From Rheinheimera sp. (GTDB lineage: Bacteria; Pseudomonadota; Gammaproteobacteria; Enterobacterales; Alteromonadaceae): DNA of 64,000 nt. Under the pieces are notes generated by a model. That model had not been told where the DNA came from and ran no database searches. It worked only from the letters and a program-made list of their open reading frames with translations. Below are positions 7,742 to 15,497 of the stretch, piece after piece. Location: contig NZ_JAUYGV010000007.1 in the NCBI RefSeq assembly GCF_030690345.1, positions 310,001 through 374,000 of the forward strand, written 5' to 3'. A program made the translations under genes and the position numbers. Within the stretch, counting starts at the first letter, position 1; each line of letters starts with the position of its first letter.

Positions 7742-9760
7742 ATGTCAGACAATTTACTGAGAATAGGCACGTCGGCCATTTTGGCTAACAGCACCTTACT
7801 CAACACCACCAGTAATAACATTGCCAACATTAATACTGAAGGCTATGTGCGCCAGCGCACCGAATTTGAATCGCAAATTCTCGGCCTTGGGGTGGGTAAG
7901 GGCACTACAGAGCGTCTGGTCAGTGACTTTACGTTAAAACAGCTGCGTCGCGATACGTCTAACTATAGCTATGCGCAACAGTATGTTACCGAAGCCAACC
8001 GCGTCGATGCGTTGTTTTCTAACCCGGCTAACAGTATTGCTACCGGCATTAATGACCTGTTTAAGCAATTTCAAATTGCTAACAATGAACCGGCCACCCT
8101 GGCCAACCGGCAACTGATTATCGGTAGTTCGCAGGCATTGCTGGATAAATTCTCTACCTTGTCCAGTCTGGTGTTGGATCAGGAAAACTTTGTTAATCAA
8201 CAACTGGATATCTATACCAGTGAAACCAACGGTTACATTAAGCAAATTGCTGATTTAAACCTCGAAATTGCCTCATTTGGTACCGGCAACAGCCGGCCGG
8301 TGCCGCTGGATTTGCTGGATAAACGCGATTTGGCCATTAAAAACCTGGCGGAAATGGTGGAGATCCGCACCCTGGATGCAGACAATGGCGAGAAGCTGGT
8401 GTTTCTCGGCACCGGGCAGTCCTTAGTGGTTGAGCGCGGCCAGTTTAATCTGATGACACTGCGCGGCGATCCTGACCCTTCACAGCGCGATCTGAAGCTG
8501 CAATTGGCAGGGCGCACCAGTGTTGAACGTGATATCGATATAGAGGCCCTGGGTGGTAAAATCGGTGGCCTGCTGAAATTCAGAGAAGAAATTCTGGTAC
8601 CAACGCAAAACCGGCTCGGGCAATTGGCGCTGTCGATGACGGATGCCATGAACAGTCAAAACCGTTTGGGCATGAACCTTAACGGTGAAATTGGCGGTAA
8701 TTTGTTTACCTTGCCGGTAAGCAGTGGCTTTGCCTTATCAAGCAATGCCGGTACCGGTGCTGTTACGGTAGGTATTGAGCAGGGCGAGGGTGAGAGTTTA
8801 CCACCGAATGATTTTTTGCTTACGGTTGAAGCTGGCCAGGTAAGGATCCAGGCTATTGATATAAAGGGTAATGTTATTACCGGTTCTGATAAAGTGGTGC
8901 CGGTAGGCGGCTTCCCTGCCACTATCAGTTCGGCAGATGCCGGTGGCGACTTATACGGGCTGGAAATTACCCTCACCGGCGCACCGGCGGTAGGCGATCA
9001 GTTTCAATTAAAACCGCTGAGTACCGCATCCAGAACCCTAAACCTGGCGACAACGCGGCCGGAAGATATCGCCCTGGCTTCGCCGGTACGTACAGAGTTT
9101 AGCGTAACAAATTTAGGCAATGCTCAGGTTGAAGGCTTAACGGTAACTGATACTACGCCGGCAACCTTGCCTGATTATGGCTTTGATACACCGTCTGGCT
9201 TAATTAACGGCCCCTGGACCATGACGTATACCGGTGGCGATACCTTTGAAATAGTAGATAACCTGGGTAACCCGGTCGCAACGGCAGCTTTTGGTTCAAA
9301 TCAGTATCAGGATATTTTTGCCCAGGCGGGTATTGATGTCGGTTTTGATTTTTCGGTTACCGGCGTACCGGCTATCGGTGATACCTTTAATATCAGCTTT
9401 AACGACGGTGGTTTTAATGATAACCGTAATGGTTTGGCGTTGTCGGCACTGCAAACTGCGCAAACCACGCGGTTAAATCCGTTGTCGGTACCGGGTGGGG
9501 TTAACTCGGTCAGTTTTAATCAGTCTTATGGCGACATGGTCAGCTTAATTGGCGAGCGCACTAATCAGGCGCGTAATAACGAAGCAGCCGGCAAGGCCTT
9601 GTTGGAGCAAACCACGGCCTGGTATGAATCCTTGTCTGGTGTAAGTTTGGATGAAGAAGCGTCTAATTTAGTGCGGTTTCAGCAAACCTATGCGGCCGCG
9701 GCCAGGATCATTTCAACGTCGCAAACGGTGTTTGACACCTTATTAGCGGCAGTGAGGTAG
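7742..9760 (+). CDS. flgK: FlgK, hook-filament junction protein 1 (HAP1)
   Basis: FlgK joins the hook to the filament. The N-terminus has the axial-protein signature (LLRIGTSAILANSTLL, then SNNIANINTEGYVRQR). The C-terminus ends SLDEEASNLVRFQQTYAAAARIISTSQ, typical of FlgK. The ORF track starts at a TTG (7703). I chose ATG 7742 because GGAGAG lies just before it and the conserved N-terminus begins there, giving 672 aa. The middle region is large and variable as in Pseudomonas-type FlgK. flgL follows directly. Confidence 0.95.
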   Translation: MSDNLLRIGTSAILANSTLLNTTSNNIANINTEGYVRQRTEFESQILGLGVGKGTTERLVSDFTLKQLRRDTSNYSYAQQYVTEANRVDALFSNPANSIATGINDLFKQFQIANNEPATLANRQLIIGSSQALLDKFSTLSSLVLDQENFVNQQLDIYTSETNGYIKQIADLNLEIASFGTGNSRPVPLDLLDKRDLAIKNLAEMVEIRTLDADNGEKLVFLGTGQSLVVERGQFNLMTLRGDPDPSQRDLKLQLAGRTSVERDIDIEALGGKIGGLLKFREEILVPTQNRLGQLALSMTDAMNSQNRLGMNLNGEIGGNLFTLPVSSGFALSSNAGTGAVTVGIEQGEGESLPPNDFLLTVEAGQVRIQAIDIKGNVITGSDKVVPVGGFPATISSADAGGDLYGLEITLTGAPAVGDQFQLKPLSTASRTLNLATTRPEDIALASPVRTEFSVTNLGNAQVEGLTVTDTTPATLPDYGFDTPSGLINGPWTMTYTGGDTFEIVDNLGNPVATAAFGSNQYQDIFAQAGIDVGFDFSVTGVPAIGDTFNISFNDGGFNDNRNGLALSALQTAQTTRLNPLSVPGGVNSVSFNQSYGDMVSLIGERTNQARNNEAAGKALLEQTTAWYESLSGVSLDEEASNLVRFQQTYAAAARIISTSQTVFDTLLAAVR

Positions 9761-9762
9761 TG

Positions 9763-10998
9763 ATGAGATTATCTTTTAACATGAAGTTTAATGCCGGCTT
9801 AGACGGCATATTAAACACCCAGAGCAAGATGAACCGTGCTCAGGATCAACTGACCAAACAAACGCGTATTTTGACACCGGCGGATGACCCTGCAGCGTCG
9901 GCTAAGGTGCTGGGGTTAGATCAAAACCTGGAACAGGTGGCGCAGTTTCAAAACAACAGTGTGCTGTTAAAAAATAATCTGGCACTGGAAGAAACCGTGC
10001 TGACTAATATGCGCACCTCAATTGACCGCGCCAGGGTGCTGGCCATCGCATCAGGTAACGGCGCTTATACTGAAAATGACAAAAAGGCTGTGGCGCAGGA
10101 GCTGAAAAACATTCAGGTAGAATTGCTGGATTTAATGAATACCCGCAATGCTGAAGGCGGCTATATTTTTTCCGGCTTTCAGGACAAAAAACAAAGTTAC
10201 AGTTTTAATCAGGCTACCGGCATTTATGAGTTTCAGGGTGATGATGGCCAAAAAGCACTGCAAATATCACCTACCATAGCGCTGCCCGGCAATGACAGTG
10301 GCAAAATGGTGTTCGAAAATGTCGATGCCAGGTTTAAAACAACAGCAGCCGTTATCAGTGCCGGTGGCGCCACTGCAGCTGAAGTTTCAGTTGCAGACCA
10401 AAGTCAGTTTGATGCCTTTTACAAACAAGCTTACGACAGTCTGACGCCAGCCAATAATGATTTCAGCGTGGCGCTGACAGCACCGTCAAATTATGAAATT
10501 CTGCAAAACGGTGTTGCTCTGGTGCCACCGGTAACCGGCGCTTTTGTTGCCGATGCGCCGATACAATTTAACGGTTTAACCATCACGGTAAGTGGTGCGG
10601 CTGCCGTGCCCGGCCAGATAGACTTTTCGCTGCAAGCGCCGGAAAAGAAAAATATTCTTACGACCATAGGTGAGTTTATTACCGCGCTGGAAACTCCGGG
10701 CCTGACAAATTTTGAGTTTAACGAAGCCATCAGTGACACTATTACCCAGGTTACGTCCTCGGCGTCGAATATTGATAGTTTCTTGTCAACTATTGGTGGT
10801 CGGGTAAATGTGCTGGACAGTGTGTTTGGTACCAATGAAGACTTGACGATTAACAATAAGTCTTACCGCGCGGATTTATCAGAGGTCGATTACGCCGCCG
10901 CCTTGACCGAAATCACCAAGCAGGAAATAGCATTGGAAGCCATTTCCAATACCTTTGTTAAGGTGTCCGGGGTAAGTTTGTTCGATTATATCCGCTAA
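9763..10998 (+). CDS. flgL: FlgL, hook-filament junction protein 2/3 (HAP3)
   Basis: FlgL is the second junction protein between hook and flagellin filament. It has a flagellin-like N-terminus (MKFNAGLDGILNTQSKMNRA, then TPADDPAASAKVLGLDQ) and a flagellin-like C-terminus (LTEITKQEIALEAISNTFVKVS). At 411 aa it is longer than the enteric protein (about 317 aa), as in other polar-flagellum species. The track begins at GTG 9760. I prefer ATG 9763, which has GAGGT upstream and overlaps nothing but the flgK stop region. Confidence 0.94.
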   Translation: MRLSFNMKFNAGLDGILNTQSKMNRAQDQLTKQTRILTPADDPAASAKVLGLDQNLEQVAQFQNNSVLLKNNLALEETVLTNMRTSIDRARVLAIASGNGAYTENDKKAVAQELKNIQVELLDLMNTRNAEGGYIFSGFQDKKQSYSFNQATGIYEFQGDDGQKALQISPTIALPGNDSGKMVFENVDARFKTTAAVISAGGATAAEVSVADQSQFDAFYKQAYDSLTPANNDFSVALTAPSNYEILQNGVALVPPVTGAFVADAPIQFNGLTITVSGAAAVPGQIDFSLQAPEKKNILTTIGEFITALETPGLTNFEFNEAISDTITQVTSSASNIDSFLSTIGGRVNVLDSVFGTNEDLTINNKSYRADLSEVDYAAALTEITKQEIALEAISNTFVKVSGVSLFDYIR

Positions 10999-11056
10999 GC
11001 AAGCAGCGCCGGGTAAGGCCTCCGGCGCTACTAATATAAAATTCTGCAAAAAATAT

Positions 11057-11083
11057 TCAAGTTTCCGCTGCCGGTTCCGATAC
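11057..11083 (+). promoter_or_regulatory. FliA (sigma-28) promoter of flagellin gene 1
   Basis: TCAAGTTT (11057-11064), 11 bases, TCCGATAC (11076-11083). This matches the TAAAGTTT-N11-GCCGATAA class of flagellar promoters with three mismatches, and the spacing is exact. Transcription would start near 11090. Confidence 0.75.
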
Positions 11084-11097
11084 ATAAGTATCAGGTG

Positions 11098-11124
11098 ATA
11101 AACCCGAACAACAAACGGGTTTAT
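11098..11124 (+). promoter_or_regulatory. 5'-leader stem-loop of flagellin gene 1 mRNA
   Basis: ATAAACCCG (11098-11106) and CGGGTTTAT (11116-11124) form a 9-bp perfect stem with a 9-base loop. It starts about eight bases after the predicted start of transcription. A 5'-terminal stem of this kind can protect an abundant mRNA from decay; that role is inferred. Confidence 0.6.
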
Positions 11125-11153
11125 CCGACAGAACAACAGTTGGGAGCACTATC

Positions 11154-11981
11154 ATGGCTTTATACGTAAACACTAATACTTCTTCATTAAATGCCCAGCG
11201 TCAGCTGTTCAATTCAGGTAATTCACTGGATACGGCATTTAAACGTTTGTCATCCGGTTTTCGTATTAACAGCGCTGCTGATGATGCCGCCGGCTTACAA
11301 ATTTCTAACCGCTTAACCAGCCAGATCAATGGTTTGGACCAGGCTGCGCGTAACGCTAACGATGGTATTTCGCTGGCCCAGGTGGCAGAGGGCGCGATGG
11401 AAGAGATCACCAACTCTTTACAGCGTATCCGTACCTTGGCTATCCAGTCGCAAAACGGTATCAACAGCTCGACAGACCGTGCTGCACTGCAAAAAGAAGT
11501 CACGGCGTTAAAAGCCGAAATGAGCCGGGTGGCAACCACTACCCAATTTGGTACGCAGAACCTGTTGGCCGGTGGCTTCTCTGCTACTTTCCTGGTGGGC
11601 GCCAATGCCGGACAGAATATCGATATTAAACTGTCACGTACCGGTGGCTACGGTACTAATGCGCTGGGTTTAAGTGCACTGAGCGTATCGTCAGTGGGTG
11701 GCGCTTCAGCTGCCTTAGCACTGATTGACACCGCTATCGGTGTCATTGATGGTACCCGTGCAGATTTGGGTGCGGTACAAAACCGCTTCCAGGCCACTAT
11801 CCGTAACTTAACCAATATTTCTGAAAACGTTTCCGGCGCCCGCAGCCGGATCCGTGACACTGATTTTGCTAAAGAAACTGCAGAGTTAACCCGTACACAG
11901 ATATTGCAGCAAACCAGTACCACGGTATTGGCGCAGGCTAACCAGCGGCCTCAGGCAGCATTAAGCTTACTGCAAGGTTAA
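11154..11981 (+). CDS. Flagellin (copy 1)
   Basis: Filament subunit, exported by the flagellar type III system. The N-terminus (MALYVNTNTSSLNAQRQLFN) and SSGFRINSAADDAAGLQISNRL are classical flagellin D0/D1. The C-terminus (ARSRIRDTDFAKETAELTRT, ending NQRPQAALSLLQG) is equally canonical. At 275 aa it has only D0/D1 and a short central loop, so surface exposure depends on few residues. Ser/Thr in the central segment are the likely O-glycosylation sites for the Maf pathway downstream. It is nearly identical in protein sequence to copies 2 and 4. GGGAG precedes the ATG. Confidence 0.97.
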   Translation: MALYVNTNTSSLNAQRQLFNSGNSLDTAFKRLSSGFRINSAADDAAGLQISNRLTSQINGLDQAARNANDGISLAQVAEGAMEEITNSLQRIRTLAIQSQNGINSSTDRAALQKEVTALKAEMSRVATTTQFGTQNLLAGGFSATFLVGANAGQNIDIKLSRTGGYGTNALGLSALSVSSVGGASAALALIDTAIGVIDGTRADLGAVQNRFQATIRNLTNISENVSGARSRIRDTDFAKETAELTRTQILQQTSTTVLAQANQRPQAALSLLQG

Positions 11982-11994
11982 TTCATAACCTGTT

Positions 11995-12021
11995 AAAAAG
12001 CCACCTGAAGGTGGCTTTTTT
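11995..12021 (+). terminator. Intrinsic terminator of flagellin gene 1
   Basis: AAAAAGCCACC (11995-12005) pairs with GGTGGCTTTTT (12010-12020) around a TGAA tetraloop, followed by T-rich sequence. It makes copy 1 a monocistronic unit. Confidence 0.93.
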
Positions 12022-12069
12022 AGTTTTGATGTGTTTTTTATAGTTAAGTATTTATTTATATAAATTATC

Positions 12070-12096
12070 TAAAGTTTTCTGTTTATTTTCCGATAC
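12070..12096 (+). promoter_or_regulatory. FliA (sigma-28) promoter of flagellin gene 2
   Basis: TAAAGTTT (12070-12077), 11 bases, TCCGATAC (12089-12096). The -35 is an exact consensus match. The -10 flank (TTCCGATACATAA) is the same as that of copy 1, in line with a shared origin of the two units. Confidence 0.85.
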
Positions 12097-12176
12097 ATAA
12101 ATAGCACGAAGATATAGCAAAAATCATCATTAAGGTGGCTTCTGTTAGTGTTTAATCAGGTATCAGGAGAGTTAAC

Positions 12177-13001
12177 ATGGCTTTGTATGTAAATACCAAT
12201 ACTTCATCACTAAATGCCCAGCGGCAGCTGTTTAATTCCGGCAATTCGCTGGATACGGCATTTAAACGTTTATCATCCGGTTTTCGTATTAACAGCGCTG
12301 CTGACGATGCGGCCGGCTTACAAATTTCTAACCGCTTAACCAGCCAGATCAATGGTTTGGACCAAGCTGCGCGTAATGCTAACGATGGTATTTCGCTGGC
12401 CCAGGTGGCAGAAGGCGCAATGGAAGAGATCACCAACTCTTTACAGCGCATCCGTACCCTGGCTATCCAGTCGCAAAACGGCATCAACAGCTCGACAGAC
12501 CGCGCTGCGCTGCAAAAAGAAGTGACGGCGTTAAAAGCCGAAATGAGTCGTGTTGCGTCAACCACTCAGTTTGGCGTAACCAATCTGTTAGCCGGCGGTT
12601 TCTCTGCGTCATTTTTGGTCGGCGCCAATGCCGGACAAAATATCGATATTAAACTGTCACGCACCGGTGGCTACGGTACTAATGCGTTGGGTTTAAGTGC
12701 ATTGAGTGTATCGTCAGTAGGTGGTGCCTCAGCGGCCTTAGCACTGATTGATACCGCTATCGGTGTCATTGACGGTACCCGTGCTGATCTGGGTGCGATT
12801 CAAAACCGCTTCCAGGCGACTATCCGTAACTTAACCAATATTTCTGAAAACGTCTCCGGCGCCCGCAGCCGTATCCGTGATACCGACTTTGCCAAAGAAA
12901 CTGCAGAGTTAACCCGTACACAGATATTGCAGCAAACCAGTACCACGGTATTGGCGCAGGCTAACCAGCGGCCACAAGCCGCGTTGAGTTTACTGCAGTA
13001 A
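12177..13001 (+). CDS. Flagellin (copy 2)
   Basis: 274 aa, with the same D0/D1 architecture as copy 1 and almost the same sequence. Visible differences are few: STTQFGVTNLLAGGFSASF in place of TTTQFGTQNLLAGGFSATF, AIQNRF in place of AVQNRF, and loss of the final Gly. Long blocks are also identical at the DNA level, which suggests recent duplication or gene conversion. It carries its own FliA promoter and 3' hairpin. A GGAGAG SD precedes ATG 12177. Confidence 0.97.
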   Translation: MALYVNTNTSSLNAQRQLFNSGNSLDTAFKRLSSGFRINSAADDAAGLQISNRLTSQINGLDQAARNANDGISLAQVAEGAMEEITNSLQRIRTLAIQSQNGINSSTDRAALQKEVTALKAEMSRVASTTQFGVTNLLAGGFSASFLVGANAGQNIDIKLSRTGGYGTNALGLSALSVSSVGGASAALALIDTAIGVIDGTRADLGAIQNRFQATIRNLTNISENVSGARSRIRDTDFAKETAELTRTQILQQTSTTVLAQANQRPQAALSLLQ

Positions 13002-13014
13002 TTTTGATTAACAG

Positions 13015-13041
13015 GATAAAGCCGCCTTTTGGCGGCTTATC
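13015..13041 (+). terminator. Stem-loop terminator after flagellin gene 2
   Basis: AAGCCGCC (13019-13026), TTTT loop, GGCGGCTT (13031-13038), extended by GATA/TATC with one bulged A. The T-tract is interrupted (TTATCTATTT), so it may be a weaker terminator than that of copy 1. Confidence 0.75.
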
Positions 13042-13063
13042 TATTTGATATTAGTTAAAAAAC

Positions 13064-13090
13064 TAAAGAAAAGACTTTTCCCGCCGATAC
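13064..13090 (+). promoter_or_regulatory. FliA (sigma-28) promoter of flagellin gene 3
   Basis: TAAAGAAA (13064-13071), 11 bases, GCCGATAC (13083-13090). The -10 element is a one-mismatch consensus and the spacing is exact. Confidence 0.85.
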
Positions 13091-13118
13091 AGAATTAAGT
13101 CAGAAACTTTACCTTAAT

Positions 13119-13139
13119 GCACAGCTGTTATTACTGTGC
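13119..13139 (+). promoter_or_regulatory. Leader stem-loop just before the flagellin 3 ribosome site
   Basis: GCACAG (13119-13124) pairs with CTGTGC (13134-13139) over a 9-base loop. It ends one base before AGGA (13141-13144), the SD of ATG 13153. It could influence translation initiation; no direct evidence. Confidence 0.45.
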
Positions 13140-13152
13140 CAGGAACCGTGCT

Positions 13153-13980
13153 ATGCCTTTAGTCGTCAATACTAATCAGTCTTCACTGGCATCCCAGCGC
13201 TTGCTTAGCAACGCAACAGGTGGCTTAAGTACCAGCTTTGAGCGTCTTACATCCGGCTTTCGCATTAACCGCGCGGCGGATGATGCAGCCGGGCTGGTAA
13301 TTTCCAACGTGTTGACCAGCCAGGTGAATGGTTTGGACCAGGCGGTGCGTAATGCTAATGATGCGGTGTCACTGGTGCAGGTTACTGAAGGTGCGATGGA
13401 CGAAATTGCCACCAGCCTGCAACGTATGCGGGTGCTGACTATTCAATCTGAAAATGGCATTAATACCGCGGCTGACATTTCAGCAATTCAGCAGGAATAT
13501 GATGAGCTGGCGGCCTCCATTCAGAATATTGCCGATAATACCGAATTTGGTGGTATTAAACTGCTGGACGGCAGCACGCCTTCGGTAATTTTTCAGATTG
13601 GTGCTAACGCCGGTCAAAAAATTGAAATTGATTTATCCGCCGGCTACGGCAGCGGTGTTACCGGGTTGAATGTGGCGGCAGTGCAGTTAGGGGTTGATGA
13701 TGCGGCTGACTCACTGTTAGCGCTGGACCAGGCTATTTTAGCTATCGATGTCGGACGCACAGACTTAGGAGCCTGGCAAAATGTACTGACTACCACTATC
13801 CGTAATTTGAGCAATATCAGCGAAAATGTCTCTGCATCACGCGGCCGAATTCGCGATACCGACTATGCCAGAGAAACTACTGAACTTACGCGGACGCAAA
13901 TAATTCAGCAAAGCAGTACCACGGTATTAGCGCAGGCAAATCAGCGACCACAAGCGGCATTAAGTGTACTGGGTAATTAA
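13153..13980 (+). CDS. Flagellin (copy 3, divergent)
   Basis: 275 aa from the chosen start. It has flagellin D0/D1 blocks (MPLVVNTNQSSLASQRLLSN; GFRINRAADDAAGLVISNVL; RGRIRDTDYARETTELTRTQ) but clearly differs from copies 1, 2 and 4 throughout, including the central loop (DGSTPSVIFQIGANAGQKIE). It is therefore a distinct subunit, perhaps placed at one end of the filament as in species with several flagellins. The track starts at ATG 13117, inside a hairpin and without an SD. ATG 13153 has AGGA eight bases upstream and gives the canonical N-terminus. No clear terminator follows. Confidence 0.95.
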   Translation: MPLVVNTNQSSLASQRLLSNATGGLSTSFERLTSGFRINRAADDAAGLVISNVLTSQVNGLDQAVRNANDAVSLVQVTEGAMDEIATSLQRMRVLTIQSENGINTAADISAIQQEYDELAASIQNIADNTEFGGIKLLDGSTPSVIFQIGANAGQKIEIDLSAGYGSGVTGLNVAAVQLGVDDAADSLLALDQAILAIDVGRTDLGAWQNVLTTTIRNLSNISENVSASRGRIRDTDYARETTELTRTQIIQQSSTTVLAQANQRPQAALSVLGN

Positions 13981-14079
13981 AAAACATCCGGAATTGCGAC
14001 AAAATTATTTTTTATATCGCTGATATTTAATATCTTTTTATTTAAAATTAAAAAAACACAAAAAATTTAATTATTTCGC

Positions 14080-14106
14080 TAAAGTCACCGAAGTTACGGC
14101 CGATAA
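14080..14106 (+). promoter_or_regulatory. FliA (sigma-28) promoter of flagellin gene 4
   Basis: TAAAGTCA (14080-14087), 11 bases, GCCGATAA (14099-14106). The -10 is a perfect consensus, the best among the four flagellins. Copy 4 may therefore be the most strongly FliA-dependent. The 225-base gap from 13981 holds an AT-rich stretch and this promoter. Confidence 0.92.
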
Positions 14107-14114
14107 ACTGGTTA

Positions 14115-14134
14115 AGCCAAGTTGCAGCTTGGCT
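14115..14134 (+). promoter_or_regulatory. 5'-terminal stem-loop of flagellin gene 4 mRNA
   Basis: AGCCAAG (14115-14121) and CTTGGCT (14128-14134) form a 7-bp stem with a 6-base loop. This is within a few bases of the expected transcript start, as for copy 1. The long leader (about 90 bases) has further small pairings (GTAGC/GCTAC near 14175-14187). Confidence 0.55.
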
Positions 14135-14205
14135 CAATTAACGGGATAACCGTATTTTTAATCATAGTCGTACGTAGCTTGCTACCGAAGACTAAGGAGT
14201 GACTC

Positions 14206-15030
14206 ATGGCTTTATACGTAAACACCAATACGTCGTCACTGAACGCACAGCGTCAGTTGTTTAATTCAGGCAATAATCTGGATACCGCTTTTAAGCGTTT
14301 ATCTTCAGGTTTTCGCATTAACAGCGCAGCTGACGACGCGGCTGGCTTACAAATCTCTAACCGCTTAACCAGCCAGGTAAATGGCTTGGATCAAGCAGCC
14401 CGTAATGCCAACGATGGTATTTCAGTAGCTCAGGTTGCTGAAGGCGCGATGGAAGAGATCACTAACTCTTTGCAACGTGTTCGTACGCTGGCAATCCAGT
14501 CGCAAAACGGTATCAACAGTTCAACGGACCGTGCTGCACTGCAAAAAGAAGTAACAGCACTAAAAGCGGAAATGAGCCGTGTTGCTTCTGTAACTCAGTT
14601 TGGTACGCAAAATCTGTTAAACGGTACTTATTCAGCGTCTTTCCTGGTAGGTGCAAACGCCGGCCAGAACATTGATATTAAGTTATCGCGTACCGGAGGC
14701 TACGGCACTAATGCATTGGGCTTAAGTGCTCTGAGCGTATCGTCAGTAGGTGGTGCTTCAGCAGCTCTGGCGTTGATCGATACCGCTATTGGTGTAATTG
14801 ACGGTACCCGTGCTGACCTGGGTGCGATCCAAAACCGCTTCCAGTCAACTATCCGTAACTTAACCAATATTTCAGAGAACGTATCAGGCGCCCGCAGCCG
14901 GATCCGTGACACTGATTTCGCCCGTGAAACTGCAGAATTAACGCGTCAGCAGATCCTGCAACAAACCAGTACTACAGTATTGGCACAGGCTAACCAGCGG
15001 CCACAGGCAGCTTTGTCCTTATTGGGTTAA
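14206..15030 (+). CDS. Flagellin (copy 4)
   Basis: 274 aa, nearly the same protein as copies 1 and 2 (for example NGTYSASFLVG in place of GGFSATFLVG, and ARETAELTRQQ near the C-terminus). Many synonymous positions differ, so it is an older duplicate kept under strong protein constraint. It has the best FliA promoter and a structured leader. The SD is AAGGAG before ATG 14206. An imperfect hairpin follows the stop. Confidence 0.97.
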   Translation: MALYVNTNTSSLNAQRQLFNSGNNLDTAFKRLSSGFRINSAADDAAGLQISNRLTSQVNGLDQAARNANDGISVAQVAEGAMEEITNSLQRVRTLAIQSQNGINSSTDRAALQKEVTALKAEMSRVASVTQFGTQNLLNGTYSASFLVGANAGQNIDIKLSRTGGYGTNALGLSALSVSSVGGASAALALIDTAIGVIDGTRADLGAIQNRFQSTIRNLTNISENVSGARSRIRDTDFARETAELTRQQILQQTSTTVLAQANQRPQAALSLLG

Positions 15031-15045
15031 ACTAATACGCGTAGT

Positions 15046-15073
15046 GGTGAATGCTTTAATTAAAGCTTTCACC
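15046..15073 (+). terminator. Imperfect hairpin after flagellin 4, overlapping the flaG promoter
   Basis: GGTGAATGCTTT (15046-15057), AATT loop, AAAGCTTTCACC (15062-15073) form a 12-bp stem with one T-T mismatch. There is no T-tract, so it is a weak terminator or a 3'-end-stabilising stem. The right arm contains the -35 box of the flaG promoter. Confidence 0.5.
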
Positions 15074-15087
15074 CTGCGCGCCGATAA
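15061..15087 (+). promoter_or_regulatory. FliA (sigma-28) promoter of flaG-fliD-fliS
   Basis: TAAAGCTT (15061-15068), 11 bases, GCCGATAA (15080-15087). Both elements match the consensus well. The predicted start of transcription (about 15094) is only some five bases before the flaG ATG at 15099, which would give a nearly leaderless mRNA and put the SD-like AAAGGA within the promoter. Confidence 0.85.
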
Positions 15088-15098
15088 AGGAACAGACT

Positions 15099-15488
15099 AT
15101 GAGTAGCATTAACGCTAATAATTCGTCAGCGCTGACTTATCCGTTAAATGCGGAAAAGCCGGCAAAAGTAGCTACAGCGTCGGAGCAAGACCCCGTAGCT
15201 ACCGTTACGCCAATACAGCAGAGTAAGCCGGAAGCCGCAGTAAGCCGTACCGAATTGCAAAATGCAGTGGATGTGGTAAATCAGGCAGTTGCTCTGGAGC
15301 AACGCTCATTAAGCTTTTCGATAGATGATGTATCGGGCCGTTCGGTGATCAAAGTGGTAGACTTTGAGACTGATGAGCTGATAAAACAAATTCCGTCAGA
15401 AGAGTTGTTAAAAGTAGCGCAGGATATTAAGCGGTTGCAGGAAGAAATGGGACAGTCCATTGGCTTGTTAATCGATAGCAAAGTGTAG
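15099..15488 (+). CDS. flaG: FlaG family protein
   Basis: FlaG proteins are small cytoplasmic or filament-associated proteins that affect filament length in Vibrio and Pseudomonas relatives; the biochemical role is not settled. The variable N-terminal half (about 50 aa) is followed by the conserved FlaG domain (LQNAVDVVNQAVALEQRSLS, then GRSVIKVVDFETDELIKQIP and LLKVAQDIKRLQEEMGQ, ending GLLIDSKV). The length of 129 aa is usual. It lies between flagellins and fliD as in other polar-flagellum clusters. Confidence 0.93.
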   Translation: MSSINANNSSALTYPLNAEKPAKVATASEQDPVATVTPIQQSKPEAAVSRTELQNAVDVVNQAVALEQRSLSFSIDDVSGRSVIKVVDFETDELIKQIPSEELLKVAQDIKRLQEEMGQSIGLLIDSKV

Positions 15489-15497
15489 AGGTTTATT

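Noticed and set aside
13117-13152. N-terminal extension of flagellin 3 (MHSCYYCARNRA)
   Set aside because: Lies within a hairpin, has no SD, and flagellins begin at the conserved MPLVVNTN-type sequence at 13153.
11154-15030. Flagellin cluster considered as a phase-variation (invertible) system
   Set aside because: All copies are in direct orientation, each with its own promoter; no recombinase gene or inverted recombination sites were seen.
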